Part shown: positions 11,901 through 24,572 of the stretch, in pieces
How the letters are laid out: each line of letters starts with the position of its first letter
Numbering within the stretch: the first letter of the stretch is position 1
NCBI GenBank assembly: GCA_037447655.1
Contig: JBBHKE010000883.1
Location: 103,619-167,618 of the forward strand
Direction: 5' to 3'
Source: Zygnema cylindricum
Taxonomy: Eukaryota; Streptophyta; Zygnematophyceae; Zygnematales; Zygnemataceae
DNA: 64,000 nt
Notes under the pieces: model-generated
The model's input: only the letters and a program-made list of their open reading frames with translations
Databases searched by the model: none
What the model was told of the DNA's origin: nothing
Translations under genes and position numbers: made by a program

Positions 11901-13824
11901 CTCCCGTTATTTTCTAGTCTATTTCCTTTCAATTCTTACAAAAAAATAAACGAACATTGCTTCCCTTTTTTCTTTTTCCTTTTTTTTCTCCTTTCATAAA
12001 ACTTTAAGATAATACCCTCATATTTAAAAAGGTCTATTAATTGAGCTGAAGTAAACATTCCATCTTGATGATCATACATTTTATTTAGCATCCCACTTTT
12101 CATATATTCGAGCAAAGACATTATCCACCTTATCTCTTTTCCATCCATACAAAAACCGATTTCCCGCTTGCAATTCAACCAGCCATCCCCATCTCCAATA
12201 TGCAACACAGACCTAGATGCTAACCTTTTTACGGGTGCACCTCCATAGATGATATCACTCCCATTAGTGATGTCAAAACCATTACCCCCAAAATTTATCT
12301 TTAAATCAAGAGTCCCCTCTACGTTCCTCATAAAATCTACATCTTCCGAGCTCATATATCTATCCATGATGATTACCCCATTTTCTGAACTTTTTTCACT
12401 CTCTCCCATGGAATTCTTTCCACTATCACTTTCTATTTTTATTCCCAAAATATATTTCTCCTCCCCTAAACCTTTCATTAAATATTCCCCTTCTCCCCTA
12501 TCTTTTAAAACCCCTTCTAGAAGTAATTCTCCCCTTTCCTCGGAATCCGTTGAAGTCTCCCTTTTCGACCAGTTTTTTGCTTCCAAAATATCTATGAAAC
12601 TATCCTCCATATTTTGAACTCCCTCAAGTATCTCCTCTCTCTTTACTTCCCTTATACCTCCAAAAGCACACTGTTGCTTCCGTGGAATTTATGTGTGTTT
12701 TTCTCTCTTCCCCTTACTACCGATGCGGAGAAGCTCCAAAATATCTTCATCCTCTTTCTCCTCTTCCCCTTTTTCTCTCTCGTCCACATTCCAACTTCTA
12801 AATTCTTCCTAACAAGGGCATTCCTCCATATAATGACCCGGTTCCCTATAAAAGAAGCAAACCCCTTTTTCAAAGCTTCCGTTTCTTTTCCTCTCCCTCT
12901 CTTTCTACTAAAGTTCCGATAAGGTTTTACTTTATCTTTCTTCCACTCATCACACTTCCGCTCGTCACCGCCGTTCCCCTCATCACGCTTCCGCCAATCA
13001 CCAGCAACTGTAAATGCATTCACCCTAACACTTCCCCTACGAAGCTCCAAAGTGCTTTCCCTCAAAAGAATTATCCCCGTGGTAAAGCTCCAAGTCCATG
13101 AGGAGCCATCCATTGCCAGCATAAGACAAATGATGTTTTTGTACTCATCTAGGAGTTTTATGAGTAGTGTATTAATCTTCCTCTCCTTGGATTCTACATA
13201 TCCCGCACTAGCAATCTCAACATATAACGCAACAATATCATTGCAAAACTCTATCATGCTACCGCCTATACAAACATAGGCCTCTATTTCTTGTTTTACT
13301 AATTGCTGCCTTTAAATAGTCTCACTCTTATAAATCTGACTTAGTGTTTCCCAAATTTCCGAAGACTTGGTTAGATTTAAAATAGTGGTATCTATGGACT
13401 TAGACACATTTCTAAGTATGAGATGTTTTGCTATAATGTTTTTTTACTCCCAAATTTTACTATCATTTTCTTCTGTTATGCTTATAACCCCTCTAAGTGG
13501 AGCTGTGGCGGAGAGCCTGGCTCCCCTCACCATACGTGTCCATTTATCCTTCTCCCCACTTCCCCCTTCCATGGCAATAATTTTCCCTTCACCTTCCGTT
13601 GCATCTGAAATATGGTTGGTTTTGTGGGAAGCCCTAGATGAATCGCCGTAGTGAGTTCCACCAATTTTCGGTGACGGACACCTCACTTGTCCCGAAACAA
13701 TTCCCCACAAGTGATTTTCGAAAAGAAATCCCTCCATCGTAAACTCCCAATAAGTGAAGTCTGTTCCATCAAACATAGGCACCCTAGATGGTGGGTCCAT
13801 AACGTGAAACTCGGTGTGTTCCAT
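11901..13824 (-). pseudogene. B2 Gag-only polyprotein, broken
   Basis: Minus-strand family B Gag. The start codon is at 13824, inside the LTR and 20 bases before the LTR end, giving MEHTEFHVMDPPSRVP. Gag pieces follow at 13848-13444 and 13257-12652. The second piece covers FCNDIVALYVE and the Lys/Arg-rich region; its knuckle lies in a shifted frame. The last piece (12610-11936) carries the acidic linker (TSTDSEERGE) and the collapsed RT/RNase H tail (DITNGSDIIYGGAPVK, then MYDHQDGMFTS). Several frameshifts make it non-functional. Its architecture is the same as B1, B3 and B4. Confidence 0.82.
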
Positions 13825-14570
13825 TGCCCACAGAAATCGCAGATCCAAAAGAAGCTAATCTAGATTGTGCCGAATCCTAACTTGATATAAACCCAAATGA
13901 CTGACCCCTTGACAGTCATAACCCCAATAGAGCTTCACCCCTGTGAAATAACACTTTCTGTGTGCTAAGTTCGACCACATAATGCAAAGTTAGAATATGA
14001 GATTAGGACACATTCACCCACTTTTACTTTCCCTTTGAAATGCAACCACCATGGTAGACAAAAACTCTGACCAACAACACCCTTGTGTAGCTTGGACTCC
14101 CCTGAGTCCGTAGCAAAAACAATCACTGAAAAGGGTCAAGTAAATTAATTGTTAAGCCTGCCCAAATTATTTTTTATACAAGGTGTTCTCTCAAATAGGA
14201 ACCTCCTACCAGGAATATTCTAATGTCCTATTCCCTCTCTAAAACTCCTTCTACTGAACTACAGCACCAATCACACGATAGTACCGTATAGAAAAGTACG
14301 GGCGCCGGTGTACTTTTTGTACTGGAACTGTACGACAGGGCCATACAGGTGACATCTGTCACATTCGGATTTGTTTTCTTCTACTCCGCCAATTCCGCAA
14401 ACCCGTACGATGTTGCCACGTGTCATCAGGAGTGGTGGCGTCCGGAAAACGCCAAAACGCCCTATCCGCAATCTCGGCTCCTACCTCGACCTTTTGATGA
14501 ATACCCGAATTTAATCCTAGCCGTCGAAAAGAATGTTGATTCGATAATTCCGTGCGGTCCAGAATTTGTG
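13805..14570 (-). repeat. 5' LTR of B2, proximal part
   Basis: Long-U5-type family B LTR that continues at 21036-21416. It adjoins the B2 primer-binding region (plus-strand GGTGGGTCCATAACG) at 13805. It is split by element A2, whose TTGTG target duplication lies at 14566-14570 and 21031-21035. Confidence 0.85.
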
Positions 14571-15626
14571 TGTAGAAATTAATGGTCATTTAAAGTATTT
14601 TCTAGGTCTGAATAGAAATAAGAAAGAAGCTAAGGCAGTCTACCTCTAACTTCTCTCTCCAACTCTCTAACTTGTCGTAGTCACTGAGAAATTGGAGAGG
14701 GAGCTAGAGCCATGGCTACCTAGGCTATCCAGAGGTTTACGGGAAAATATATTTTAGTTAGGGGTTTTATTTACTAAAAGATATGTGCCGGCCACAGGAT
14801 TTGATCCTGGTACCTACCGGCCGGCTTACAGCCGGTAGCCGTTAGCCTTAGCCGTTAAGTCTAAAAGTAGTGTTACGTATTATAGGGTTTGATAATTTTT
14901 TAAACATTAATACGTAGGATAGTTCATTTTACTGTAACTGTTTACAGGAGACATATATCCTGTAAATGTAAAAGTACGGATTCCGGTATGGATAAAAAAC
15001 CAATACCGCGCATTTATTCCTTTAGTGAAACGAATACCGCGCATGTATTTATTACGGCTACGATTAAATGTGAATTTAATCGGACGGCCGGAATTAACGC
15101 CGAGATCGCGGAAGAGGATTTCGGCGGTTTGTGGTCATCGCCACATCGGATGACACGTGGCGGAATAACATTGTATCGCGGCATCTTCGAAGATTAAGGG
15201 AGCGAATCCGGACATACCACGTGTCGACATTAGGGCCATGTAGTACAGTGTCCGTATAGAAAGTACACCGGCAGCTGTACTTTTGTGTACGGAACTGAAA
15301 TCTGATTGGCTCCGTACATCAGTAGTAAGAGTCACTGAGAGAGATATGACTTCGAAAAATTAGAAGATAGGACCCTTTCTCCCACACAGCTTTTGTACAA
15401 AAGGTCAACTTTGACCCTCCATAACTTACTCCTCAGGGGAGCAAATTCAGAGATTCTTTTTGCTATCGACTCAGGGGAGTCTTGCCTTCACAGGGGTGAA
15501 GTTGGTCAGAGTTATTTTCTGCCAGGGTGGCAGTTATTTTTGCTGAAACACAAAGGGGTCAAGGTTATCCTAGAGGCTTCTTAGAAGCTGTCCACTCTGA
15601 GGACTTATGGAGGTCTTAGAGTTTCA
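14571..15626 (+). repeat. 5' LTR of A2
   Basis: Starts TGTAGAAATTAATGG. Landmarks in order: an imperfect terminal hairpin (arms 14644-14662 and 14692-14709); an antisense tRNA-like arm, CAGGATTTGATCCTG (about 14797-14811); CACGTG at 15154 and 15218; a leader stem-loop series with GACTCAGGGGAGTC (about 15467-15481) and CTTCACAGGGGTGAAG (about 15487-15502). The gag ATG is at 15607, within the LTR. Confidence 0.92.
15154..15223. promoter_or_regulatory. Pair of G-box motifs in the LTR promoter region
   Basis: CACGTG occurs at 15154-15159 (ACACGTGGC context) and 15218-15223 (CCACGTGTC context). The same pair at nearly the same spacing is found in the LTRs of A4 (44169 and 44233), A5 and A3. G-boxes of this form are bound by plant bZIP and bHLH factors and act as ABA-response elements. 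That this regulates the element is inference. Confidence 0.6.
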
Positions 15627-18600
15627 CGTTAGGGGCCCACCCTCTAGGGTAGCGATCTTTAATGGAACTGGCTTCATATACTAGGAAAGTATGATAATAG
15701 GAGCTCTATGCGAAAAAAGGTTTTGGGGGATAGTGAGTGGACGGTGGGGCGTCCATCAAGTCTTGGAATTCCTCCAGGGTTTGGAGGAAGCAGATTCACG
15801 TGAAAAGAGGATCCACCTTCAACGGAGGAAACAAAACAACGAGAGGTGGTGGACAAAGGAATGGAGAAGGAGGCGACCACACCAATAGCAACTGGTTCGG
15901 CATTCATGTCACCTATTCGAAGGAACGACGAGAATGATACTGAAACCTGGGACTTCAACAATATGGCGGCAAAGCACTTCATCCTACGCCATCTCACTCA
16001 AGGACTTGCATGTCCTCATTTGCAGGTAGAAAGGGCATCCGATCTTTGGATGGCTCTCATAGAGATGTACCGAAGTGGTACGATTCAGCAACAACAGTTG
16101 GCTGATCAGAAAGTTAAGGAGTATGTATACAAAGGGGGGAAGTTGTTGGATTTTTGCAATGAGCTTGCTACACTCTTCATGGAGCTAGAGAGTGCGGGAA
16201 AAGATTTTAGTGAATAAGAAAAGGTTAACTGTTTACTGATGAAGTTACCCGATGAGGTCGAGAACATATTTAACCGTGTGCAGGACTTGCCGGACTCAAG
16301 GTGGATATGGAACTCAGTGGTAGGGATGATTCTCGTTCGGGAGAATACGATTGAGATCCGAAGGGGAGGAAAGAGTGGGCAAGCCTTGGCAACTGCGACC
16401 GATTGGAGGAACAAGGATTCCTGGAAACCGGTCGGAAACTATGGGGGGAGGGAGCAGAAAAATCAGACCGACGAGTTCCGACCAAGGGCTCCCAAAGGTT
16501 TATGTCATTTTTGTAAGAAACCTGGGCACTATATGGCAGAGTGCACTAAGCTAACCGAGCTTTGGTTAAAGGAGGGGGAGACCGGTGGTACCCCGAGAGG
16601 AAAGAAAAAGGCCCTTGTGACACAGGTACATGAGGCGGAATCTGAGGACGAGGACGATGAGCTCCTTTTAGATGAGGAGTTGGAGGCGAAAAACGAGGTA
16701 GAAATTCCACGAAGGCAGAAATGTGCTTACGGTGGATTGAAAGGTGAAGTAGGCTGGATTGTAGATTGAGGTGCCTCCATGCACATGTGTAAGGATAAAC
16801 ACCTGTTCACTAAGATAAGAAAGATTCCTACCGTAGAGATAGAGTATGAGGATGGGAGGATAGTCACCACTACTCTTGTAGGATCGGTAGATTTGAAAGT
16901 GTTAGTAGAAGGAAAGACATCCATAAAAACATTCTCCGATGTATTGTTTATTCCGGAGCTGAACAAAAACCTCATCTCTACATCCGTATGAGATGATAAG
17001 GGTTTTTTTACTAGCACTAGGGAAGGAGTCTTTACTGCTAGTTTTGAGGAGGATGTCTATTTCATTGCTGAGAAAGGTAGCCATGGGATGTTTAGGCTGG
17101 TTTTAAGTAATGAAAAGAAGAAGCTTTATTATGCTGGTGTTCATGATATTATGATGTGGCATAAGAGGCTTGGGCATGTAAATCTAGACAAGTTAAGAGA
17201 GATGAAAAAGATGGGAGTGGTGGAAGGGATTAAGTTTAGTGAGAATGATAATATAAGTGATTGTAGTGGATGTGCTCAAGGTAAAGCACACAAATTACCG
17301 TTTCCTAAAACAACCACCTATAAGGGAGAAAAAATTCTAGATCTAGTACACCCAGATATTTGGGGACCGGCTAAAGTGCCCTCACCGGGGGGGAAGAGAT
17401 TTATGATGACTATCACCGATGATTGGTCTCGGTTTTCGCGAGTGTATTTTTTGAAAAACAAGTCCGAAGCTCAGGATTGTTTTAGACAATATAAAGCATG
17501 GAGCGAAAAACTCCATGAAACTCCAATCAAGAGAATAAGGAGTGACAATGGTGGAGAGTATACTTCTAACCAGTTTGAGGATTTTCTGAGGGAAGATGGG
17601 GTCCAACACCAAAAGACAGTTCTAGAAAACCCGCAACAGATTAGGGTAGCTGAAAGGATAAATAGAACACTAAGTGATAGTGCTAGAAGTATGTTGTGAG
17701 ATAAGAGGATAGGAAAAAGGTTTTGGGCAAAAGCAATGAACTGTGCTAATTACCTCAAAAATAGAGTTCTTACTTCAACTATAAAAGATCAAACACCTTA
17801 TGAGAGATGGATAGGCCGAAAACTAGACATATCTCACTTAAAGGTTTTCGGCAGTCCAGTATTCAGTCTAGATACATATCGGTCTAATTCAAAGCTAGAT
17901 CCTAAAGAAAAACCGAGATACTTATTAGGATATGATGAGGATGTTAAAGGATATAGAGTTTATGATCTAAAAAGGGAAGATATAATCTTAGTAAAGCATC
18001 TAGTAGTTATGGATGAAGGAAAGTCTGTGGATCCATTCAAATATACAAAGTCAGCAAAAATCAGATTTGAGTCAGAAAATTCCGATGACTTTGAGCTTCC
18101 TAACTATCTAGGTTTTAGACAAGATGACATTCTTACAGATACAAATCAGACCGAAAAGGACTCGGCTGTGGAAACTCCAGTGACAACTCTACCCGAAGCG
18201 CAAGACGTGGTGGAAATTGATTCGGAATCAAGGGATAGGGGAGAAGCCGAGTTTGTTCGAAAGAATCCACGAGAACCATCTATTCCAGCCTCAGATTTTG
18301 TGGGGGGAAGGAGAAGTAGCAAAAGACTACAAGAAAAACAGGTTAATAACAAGGTAACTAAACTATCTCTTCAAGATGAATCTCAAACTTATGGAGAGGC
18401 GATGACTTGTCCAGAAAGGAATCGGTGGAAGACAGCCATCAATGAGGAGATGGCCTTAATTATGGCAGCCTATGCTTGGGAGCTGGTGGATTGTCCACCT
18501 TACTGAAAACCAATCGGTTGTAAGTGGGTTTTCAAGTTAAAACTGAACCGAGATAACAGAATCGAGCGCTACAAGGCCGGACTAGTGGCAAAGGGATTTA

Positions 18601-19964
18601 CACAAAAGGAGGGAATTGACTACGAGGAAACCTTTGCCCCAGTGATCAGATTTTCCTCTGTCCGTATACTTCTCAGCCTGGTAGCAACAGAAGACATTGA
18701 AGTGCACTAGATGGACATCAAGACAACCTTTTTGCATGGAGAATTGGAAGAGGAGATCTTCATGCGACAACCCGAAAGGTTTGTGGAAGAAGGAGAGGAG
18801 AGTAAGGTATGCCGGCTGATTAAATCTCTTTCTGGTTTAAAACAGGCGCCTCGAGAGTGGAATAAGAAGCTTGATGAGTTTCTTACCGGTCTGGGATATT
18901 TCCGGATCAGCTCAGATCACTCATTCTATGTTTTCGAAGATGAGAAAGGTTTTATATTTATTGCAATTTATGTTGATGATTTGCTTGTTTTAAGTAAATC
19001 AATGGAAAAAATTAATAAACTGAAAACCGATCTTAAGGGGAGATTTGAAATAAAGGATATAGGGGAAATAAAATATATTTTGGGAATTCAAATAGAGAGA
19101 GACCGAAAAAGAAAAATTATAAGATTGACTCAAAAGGACGCAATAGGGAACATGCTTGAAAAATTTCAAATGGATAAAGCTAATAGTTGTACAACTCCAA
19201 TGGAGTTTAAGAAGGGAAGTAAGGGGAGTGAGGAAGAAGGAGTCATAGTCTTCGATGAGGAATTATCTGTTGAAGAACAGAAGTTCATGCAGACTATTCC
19301 ATACAGGCAAGTAGTGGGAAGTCTAATCTATTTTATGAATTGTACCCGGCCGGATTTAGCTGCAGCTGTAGGAGTGCTGAGTAGAAGTCTAAATGCTCCC
19401 ACTAAGAAGGTTTGGGAGGCAGCTAAGAGAGTCCTTAGATACTTGGTAGGAACTAGAGATCTATGGTTGCATTTGGGTGGGGAGAATACTGACATCACTA
19501 CTTGGAGTGATGCCAGTTATGGTGATGCTCCGATGAGGAGATGTACTTCTGGATATGTATTATATGTGGGTGATGGGGCTTGCTGTTGGAGTAGCAAACA
19601 GCAAAAGGTTATTGCTCAGTCCACCATGGAGGCTGAGTATATGGCCTCTTGCTCTGCTGTAAAAGAATTGATGTGGGTCAAGTCTTTGCTCGGTGAGCTT
19701 GGTCACCTTAAGAGTGGTGTGCAGAAAATATTTTGTGATAATCAGGCAGCAATCGCTATTTCTGCCAATCCTAAACACCATTTTAAAGCCAAACACATGG
19801 ACATTAGACTCAGCTTTGTTAGAGAGAAAGTAGAAAACAAAATAATCAGTTTAGAGTACAGACCAGATAGTGAGATGGTAGCGGATATGATGACCAAACC
19901 TGTGCCTTCCCCTAAACTAATTTTTTGCAGGGAGAAGTGTGGTCTGAAATTAAAGATTGACTAG
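15607..19964 (+). pseudogene. A2 gag-pol, near-complete Ty1/copia polyprotein with stops
   Basis: Single-frame copia polyprotein interrupted by point stops. Codon 4 of gag is TAG. Gag carries MYRSGTIQQQQLADQKVKEYVYKG and the knuckle CHFCKKPGHYMAEC at 16503-16544. The protease active site is broken: the serine of D-S-G-A is a TGA at 16767-16769. Integrase (17088-17699) keeps HKRLGH, CSGC and the first two catalytic aspartates (DIWGP, SDNGGEY), with VAER for the third residue. The hinge runs 17736-18506. RT has GCKWVFK, then YVDD at 18969-18980. RNase H follows with WSDASYGDAP, MEAEYMAS and CDNQAA. The last 417 codons (18711-19964) are uninterrupted. This is cytoplasmic VLP machinery in intact relatives; this copy cannot make a full polyprotein. 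Confidence 0.93.
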
Positions 19965-19977
19965 AAAATAAGGGGAG

Positions 19978-21030
19978 TGTAGAAATTAATGGTCTTTTAA
20001 AGTATTTTCTAGGTCTGAATAGAAATATAAAGAAGCCAAGGCATTCTACCTCTAACTTCTCTCTCGATCTCTCAAACTTGTCGCAGTCATTGAGAAATTG
20101 GAGAGGGAGCTAGAGCCATGGCTACCTAGGCTATCCAGAGGTTTACGGGAAAATATATTTTAGTTAGTAGTTTTATTTACCAAAAGATATTTGCCAGCCA
20201 TAGGATTTGATCCTGGTACCTACCGGCCGGGAGACAGCAGGTAGCCGTTAGCTTTAGCTGTTAAGTCTAGAAGTAGTGTTATGACTATAGGGTTTGATAA
20301 TTATTTAAACATTTAAACGTAGGATAGTTCATTTAACTGTAACTGTTTACGTGAGACATATATTCAGTAAATGTAAAAGTACAGATTCCGGTACGGATAC
20401 GAAACCAATACCGCGCATTTATTTCTTTAATGAAACGAATACCGCGCATGTATTTATTACGGCTACGATTAAATGTGAATTTAATCGGACGGCCGGATTT
20501 ACGCCGAGATCGCGGAAGATGATTTCACTGGTTAGTGGTTATCGCCACATCGGATGACACGTGGCGGAATGACATTGGATTGCGGAATCTCCAAAGATTA
20601 AAGGAGCGAATCTGGACATACCACGTGTCGACATTAAGGCCATGTCGTACAGAGTCCGTACAGAAAGTACACCGGCACTGGTACTTTTGTGTACAGAAGT
20701 GAAATCTGATTGGCTCCGTACATCAGTAGATAGTGTCTGTGAGAGAGATAGGACTTAGAAAAATTTGAAGATAGGACCCTCTCTCCCAGAGAGCTTCTGT
20801 ACAAAAGGTCAACTTTGACCCTCCATAACTTATTGCTCAGGGGAGCAAATTTAGAGATTGTTTTTGCTATCGACTCAGGAGAGTCTTGCCTTCACAGCGG
20901 TGAAGTTGGTTAGAGTTATTTTTTGCCAGGGTGGCAGGTATTTTTTTCTGAAACACAAAGGGTTCAGGGTTATCCTAGAGGCTTCTTGGAAGCTGTCCAC
21001 TCTGAGGAATTATGGAGTCTCAGTGTTTAA
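19978..21030 (+). repeat. 3' LTR of A2
   Basis: Follows the polypurine tract AAGGGGAG (19970-19977). Same landmarks as the 5' LTR: antisense tRNA-like arm near 20203-20217, CACGTG at about 20560 and 20625, and leader stem-loops near 20834-20930. It ends at the TTGTG duplication. Confidence 0.92.
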
Positions 21031-21035
21031 TTGTG

Positions 21036-21416
21036 CGCACTAATTCATTTCCGTGTACTACCCGTCCCATAATCAGTTAAATGAAAGATGCTGCGTATTG
21101 ATTTTTATAAATTTATTGTACCTTATATTGTCTATCAATGATCCCACATTATAGGATAAAGCTACCGACTGTCAAAGTCTTAACGAATGGTAGATACCAC
21201 GATCAAATCCTAGGTCCATAAACATCTTTTTTAGTAAAACATACCATTATCTACTCGTGTCTCTCTAGAGAGCTTAGGCAGCCATGGCTCTAACTCCCTT
21301 TCCAGCATTCAGTGACTATAACATGTGTGGGTGCTTGGAGAAGGGAGTTAGAGGCAAATTGCCTCTGCTCTTTTTCTTATCCTAATAAATACCTAGAAAA
21401 TACTCAAATATCAACA
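21036..21416 (-). repeat. 5' LTR of B2, distal part
   Basis: Completes the LTR that starts at 13805. On the minus strand it begins TGTTGATATTTGAGTATTTTC at 21416. It contains the tRNA-like segment (AGGATAAAGC at about 21151-21160, GATCAAATCC near 21201) and the terminal hairpin with TTCAGTGACTATAACATGTG. Beyond 21416 the sequence is Ty3 element G1. Confidence 0.85.
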
Positions 21417-23351
21417 CTCCTGTCTGGTGGAATTTGCAGATCGGGTATGTTCGGAGGAGTACCTCGGGAGGACAAATACGAAGGAGAGGAGGGAGGTCCT
21501 TGCCGAGGATATGGTGTATGCCCTCTAACACTACGCCCTGAGAAAAATGAATGCGGAGGTTCAGAACTAGAAAAGGGAGAACGACAATGAGGTGGAGAAT
21601 AGGCAGGGATAGTGGTTCTATGCACGGCGGAGGTAACAGAGGGTCCCGCCACCAACCTGGTGAGTGTTGCGGGAAGGTCCTTATGGTCAGCTGTTGGTCC
21701 CGGAGACGGAGAGAAGGGGAGTGGAGGAGGAGAAGGGGGAAGATCAGGAGATTGTATGTGAGGTGATGAAGGAGGAGTTGACACTTCTAAGGGAATGTGA
21801 ACCCTTTCGTCCGGTTGTAATTCCATAATAGCTTCCACGGCGAAGGAGATCTCCACCAATACAAAAGTGGGAAGCTCCCGAGATACAACAGCAAATGCAT
21901 AAGGTTGATCTCCACCCAAACCCTTTCCATTAGGTACTGTGGTACCCTTCCCTTCTCGGTGAAGAGGAGGTTCCTGTCGAGTTCCTAAAGGAGTAACATT
22001 GGGTTGAGTTCCGGAGGAAGCAGCGGTTTCCCGAGTCGGCTCCTCGAAATAAGGATTTATTATGGGCGAAGTGGAAACCTGCCCACTAAGAAGCCCTTCG
22101 GACCTAAGCCTAACATCCCGTATCAAACATAATTCATGTTCCCATACTTTCTTCCTCTCCTCCTCCAAAGCCTCCCAATCTATGGTGACAGGTCCGGCCC
22201 CCGTCATAGCCCCACCTTGAGATTTCAACATTTTAACCAAATCTTGAGCATTGCTCAATACCCCTGTTAGATCTACCATATCTACACCTGGCGCCTCTAA
22301 ATCTGTAGTTTCATGTCTCCATAGCCCTCCGGAAGGGCGAACTGGCGGGGCTTTGAGAGTGGGTTTCTCCATGTCTGGAACTAGAGCCTCGGGATTTGTG
22401 GGTTCAGGTCGCCAGAGCCCTCCGGAAGGGTGAATTGACGTTGCTGCAGAGAAGGTCCCCAGTTCCAGGCTGACACATGAGGTGGAGATGTTTCCTCCTT
22501 GAGAATAGGAGCGAATCTCCCCTTGCTGTCTAATGGTCGAACCTCTTCCCCTTCCAAAGATCTTGCGATTCCCTCCAGCTAGTTCCTTCTCTTTAAAGCA
22601 ACCGAGAGGTGGTGCTTCCCCTAGACTGCCTTCTAGTAGAGGTGTCTTGAGAGAAAAATTGCTGAGGGCTGGGAGCATGAGCCCTTTTAGGCCGGTCCAG
22701 TACCGACAGTGAAGAACTACTCTCAGAGGAACTGCTCAAAATTTTCACTACCCCTCCCACCGGTTGAACCATCCGAGCTCGATCTATCCGGGCCACTCTT
22801 TAAACCAACTTCTTCTTCACCTTCAACTCATAAAGGTCGTGAAGAGAAAGGAGCTCCATGCGACCAGAACGACGAGGATTTGCCAACACCGCGGGGTCAA
22901 TCAGAATTTTGACTCTGGGAATCTTGGTTCTAGTATGGAATCCAACCTCCAGAAGATGGCCAAGAACTGGCTTCTTATAAGCCAACCTCTTTTGTCAAGA
23001 AGTGGGAGACACTTTCTTTTTCTCCTCGGCTTGGGCCCGGGCCTCCTCAGCCAAAGATGGGAATTGCTCTGGTGTAAGGACGGGTGGAGGCGGAGGAACG
23101 ATTTCCTCGGCTTGTTCCTTGAGTGGAGAATCAAACATGGAGGCCCCTTGGACAGATTCCTCGGGCGTGTGAAACCCTCTGACTACCTTTCTCCTCGGGT
23201 GGGATACCTGAGGTTCCTCTATCATGAGCCTCTCCTCCCCCTATCGGATAAGGGTAGCGAGGAAGATGAAAGAAATATTAAATGGGAACCCTAACACCCT
23301 TCCTTAAAGAGATATTCCAAAGTCAAAGCTCTTATCACCTCTAATCCGAGT
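21417..23351 (-). pseudogene. G1 gag-like region of a Ty3/gypsy element, truncated
   Basis: Minus-strand frame pieces downstream of the G1 LTR. 23225-22995 has PPPPPVLTPEQFPSLAEEAR. 22985-22800 has HTRTKIPR and NPRRSGRMELLSLHDLYELK. 22796-22593 has GGVVKILSSSSESSSS. 22678-21417 is open for about 420 codons. The first three match the G2 gag-like protein (27002-27595) closely. The long last frame is Pro/Ser-rich with a duplicated PSGGLWR...EA...DM unit and no knuckle or enzymatic motif; I take it as the continuation of Gag. It is cut at 21416 by the B2 LTR. Assignment to Ty3 rests on shared LTRs and Gag with G2, whose pol is recognisable. Confidence 0.7.
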
Positions 23352-23375
23352 AGACAGATGGCTTTTTCAGTACTG

Positions 23376-24557
23376 TGTTTTACCATTGGAAGTCTTAACA
23401 AATGCTCCCTCAAAACCCAATGTCCTGATCAAAGGGGTCGAGCAGCCTGCTTCGGGAAAAGAGTACCGAATCCAAAAGGACTACAGACGAAAAACACAAA
23501 TAAACTTCCACCTAGAAATATAGAAATAAATAGAGTTGGCCGTTTTAGATTTAAAAATATCTCTTTGCCCCAGAAAGGGAATAAAAAATAAAATAGATAG
23601 AATGGCAATGCAAACTCACATACCCCGGAAATTTACAATGACAACGAAAAAGGCGAAACCCCTCTTGACGGTACTGAAAATAGGTATGATCCTTCTTCAC
23701 TTCTCGGTGTCCGCAACTCGGGACTGACCGGACTCTTCTCGGTTTCAAAAAGCAAACAGTCAAAAATCACCCCATGGAAGGATAGTGCCAACTACCCGCC
23801 CGGACTATGATTTCCACAAAAGACAGATCCAAAACAAAGATGGCAATAGAGTTAAAACACAAATAAAACAAAAATTCTCCAATAGAAGGTTTGTTTTGGA
23901 ATTTTTGGGGGTTTTCCAATGAGACAATACTGAAAAAGCAACTTGTCTCCTTCGGACCCAACTGCCTTATACATCAGAGTTTGTCCAGTTTCAGGTTCAA
24001 AAGGTCAACGCTATGCTTTTAGCCAATGAGCGGGAAGAAAGTGTCATTGAACTAACAGGAGATAAATTAATCCGTACTGCACGAGGGGCAAAAAGTTCTG
24101 CTTTGGACTGCGGCTGAATCTGCGGCCGGAAGTCATAATTTGTTCCACTATGAGAAGACAAAGTACTAAAAAGCACACGAGAACACCAAACTTTGACCTG
24201 ATTCATTTAATGGACCAAAAGTCACCTAAACCTGATCTAAATTCCTACTGACAGCTAACAGCATAATGTAGATGACAATCCAAAAAGTTACGTGGCAATC
24301 CACAATGTACCCCCCACGAGGGCTTGTGGCAACGCGTTCCATGTAACGGAATTGGAATCTTTGAGGCGAAATAACTTGGTCGTTCGGCCTCTGTTAGGCG
24401 CGAAATAAAGTGCGTTCCACTCAGTTGGGGAAAAAAAAGAATCTTGTAGGGTTTGGTGCTTCCCTTTCTCCGTACTCTAAGGACAATACAGGGTGGAAAG
24501 GGGCCCGGAAATTCTTGGTAAAATAAAGAGGTGCCGAAAACGCACCCGAGCTTGACA
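23376..24557 (-). repeat. 5' LTR of Ty3/gypsy element G1
   Basis: LTR of about 1,182 bp on the minus strand, from TGTCAAGCTC at 24557 to a terminal CA at 23376. It matches the G2 LTRs throughout. Minus-strand TATAAGGC lies at about 23964-23971. The GAGACAA...TTGTCTC hairpin (23921-23949 on the plus strand) follows. The sequence complementary to the hairpin loop occurs just outside the LTR at 23352-23375. Confidence 0.85.
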
Positions 24558-24572
24558 ATCATCTTAGTCAGT

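Larger units (their letters stand above)
14571..21030 (+). mobile_element. A2, full-length Ty1/copia LTR retrotransposon, 6.46 kb
   Basis: The best-delimited family A element. The 5' LTR is 14571-15626 (1,056 bp), the polypurine tract AAATAAGGGGAG ends at 19977, and the 3' LTR is 19978-21030 (1,053 bp). The 5-bp target duplication TTGTG lies at 14566-14570 and 21031-21035. The LTR should end in TTTCA; the 3' copy ends TTTAA by mutation. Directly after the 5' LTR is the primer-binding region, here mutated to CGTTAGGGGCCCACC. The element is inserted head-to-tail opposite in the 5' LTR of B2. The two LTRs differ at many positions, so it is not a recent insertion. Confidence 0.95.
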
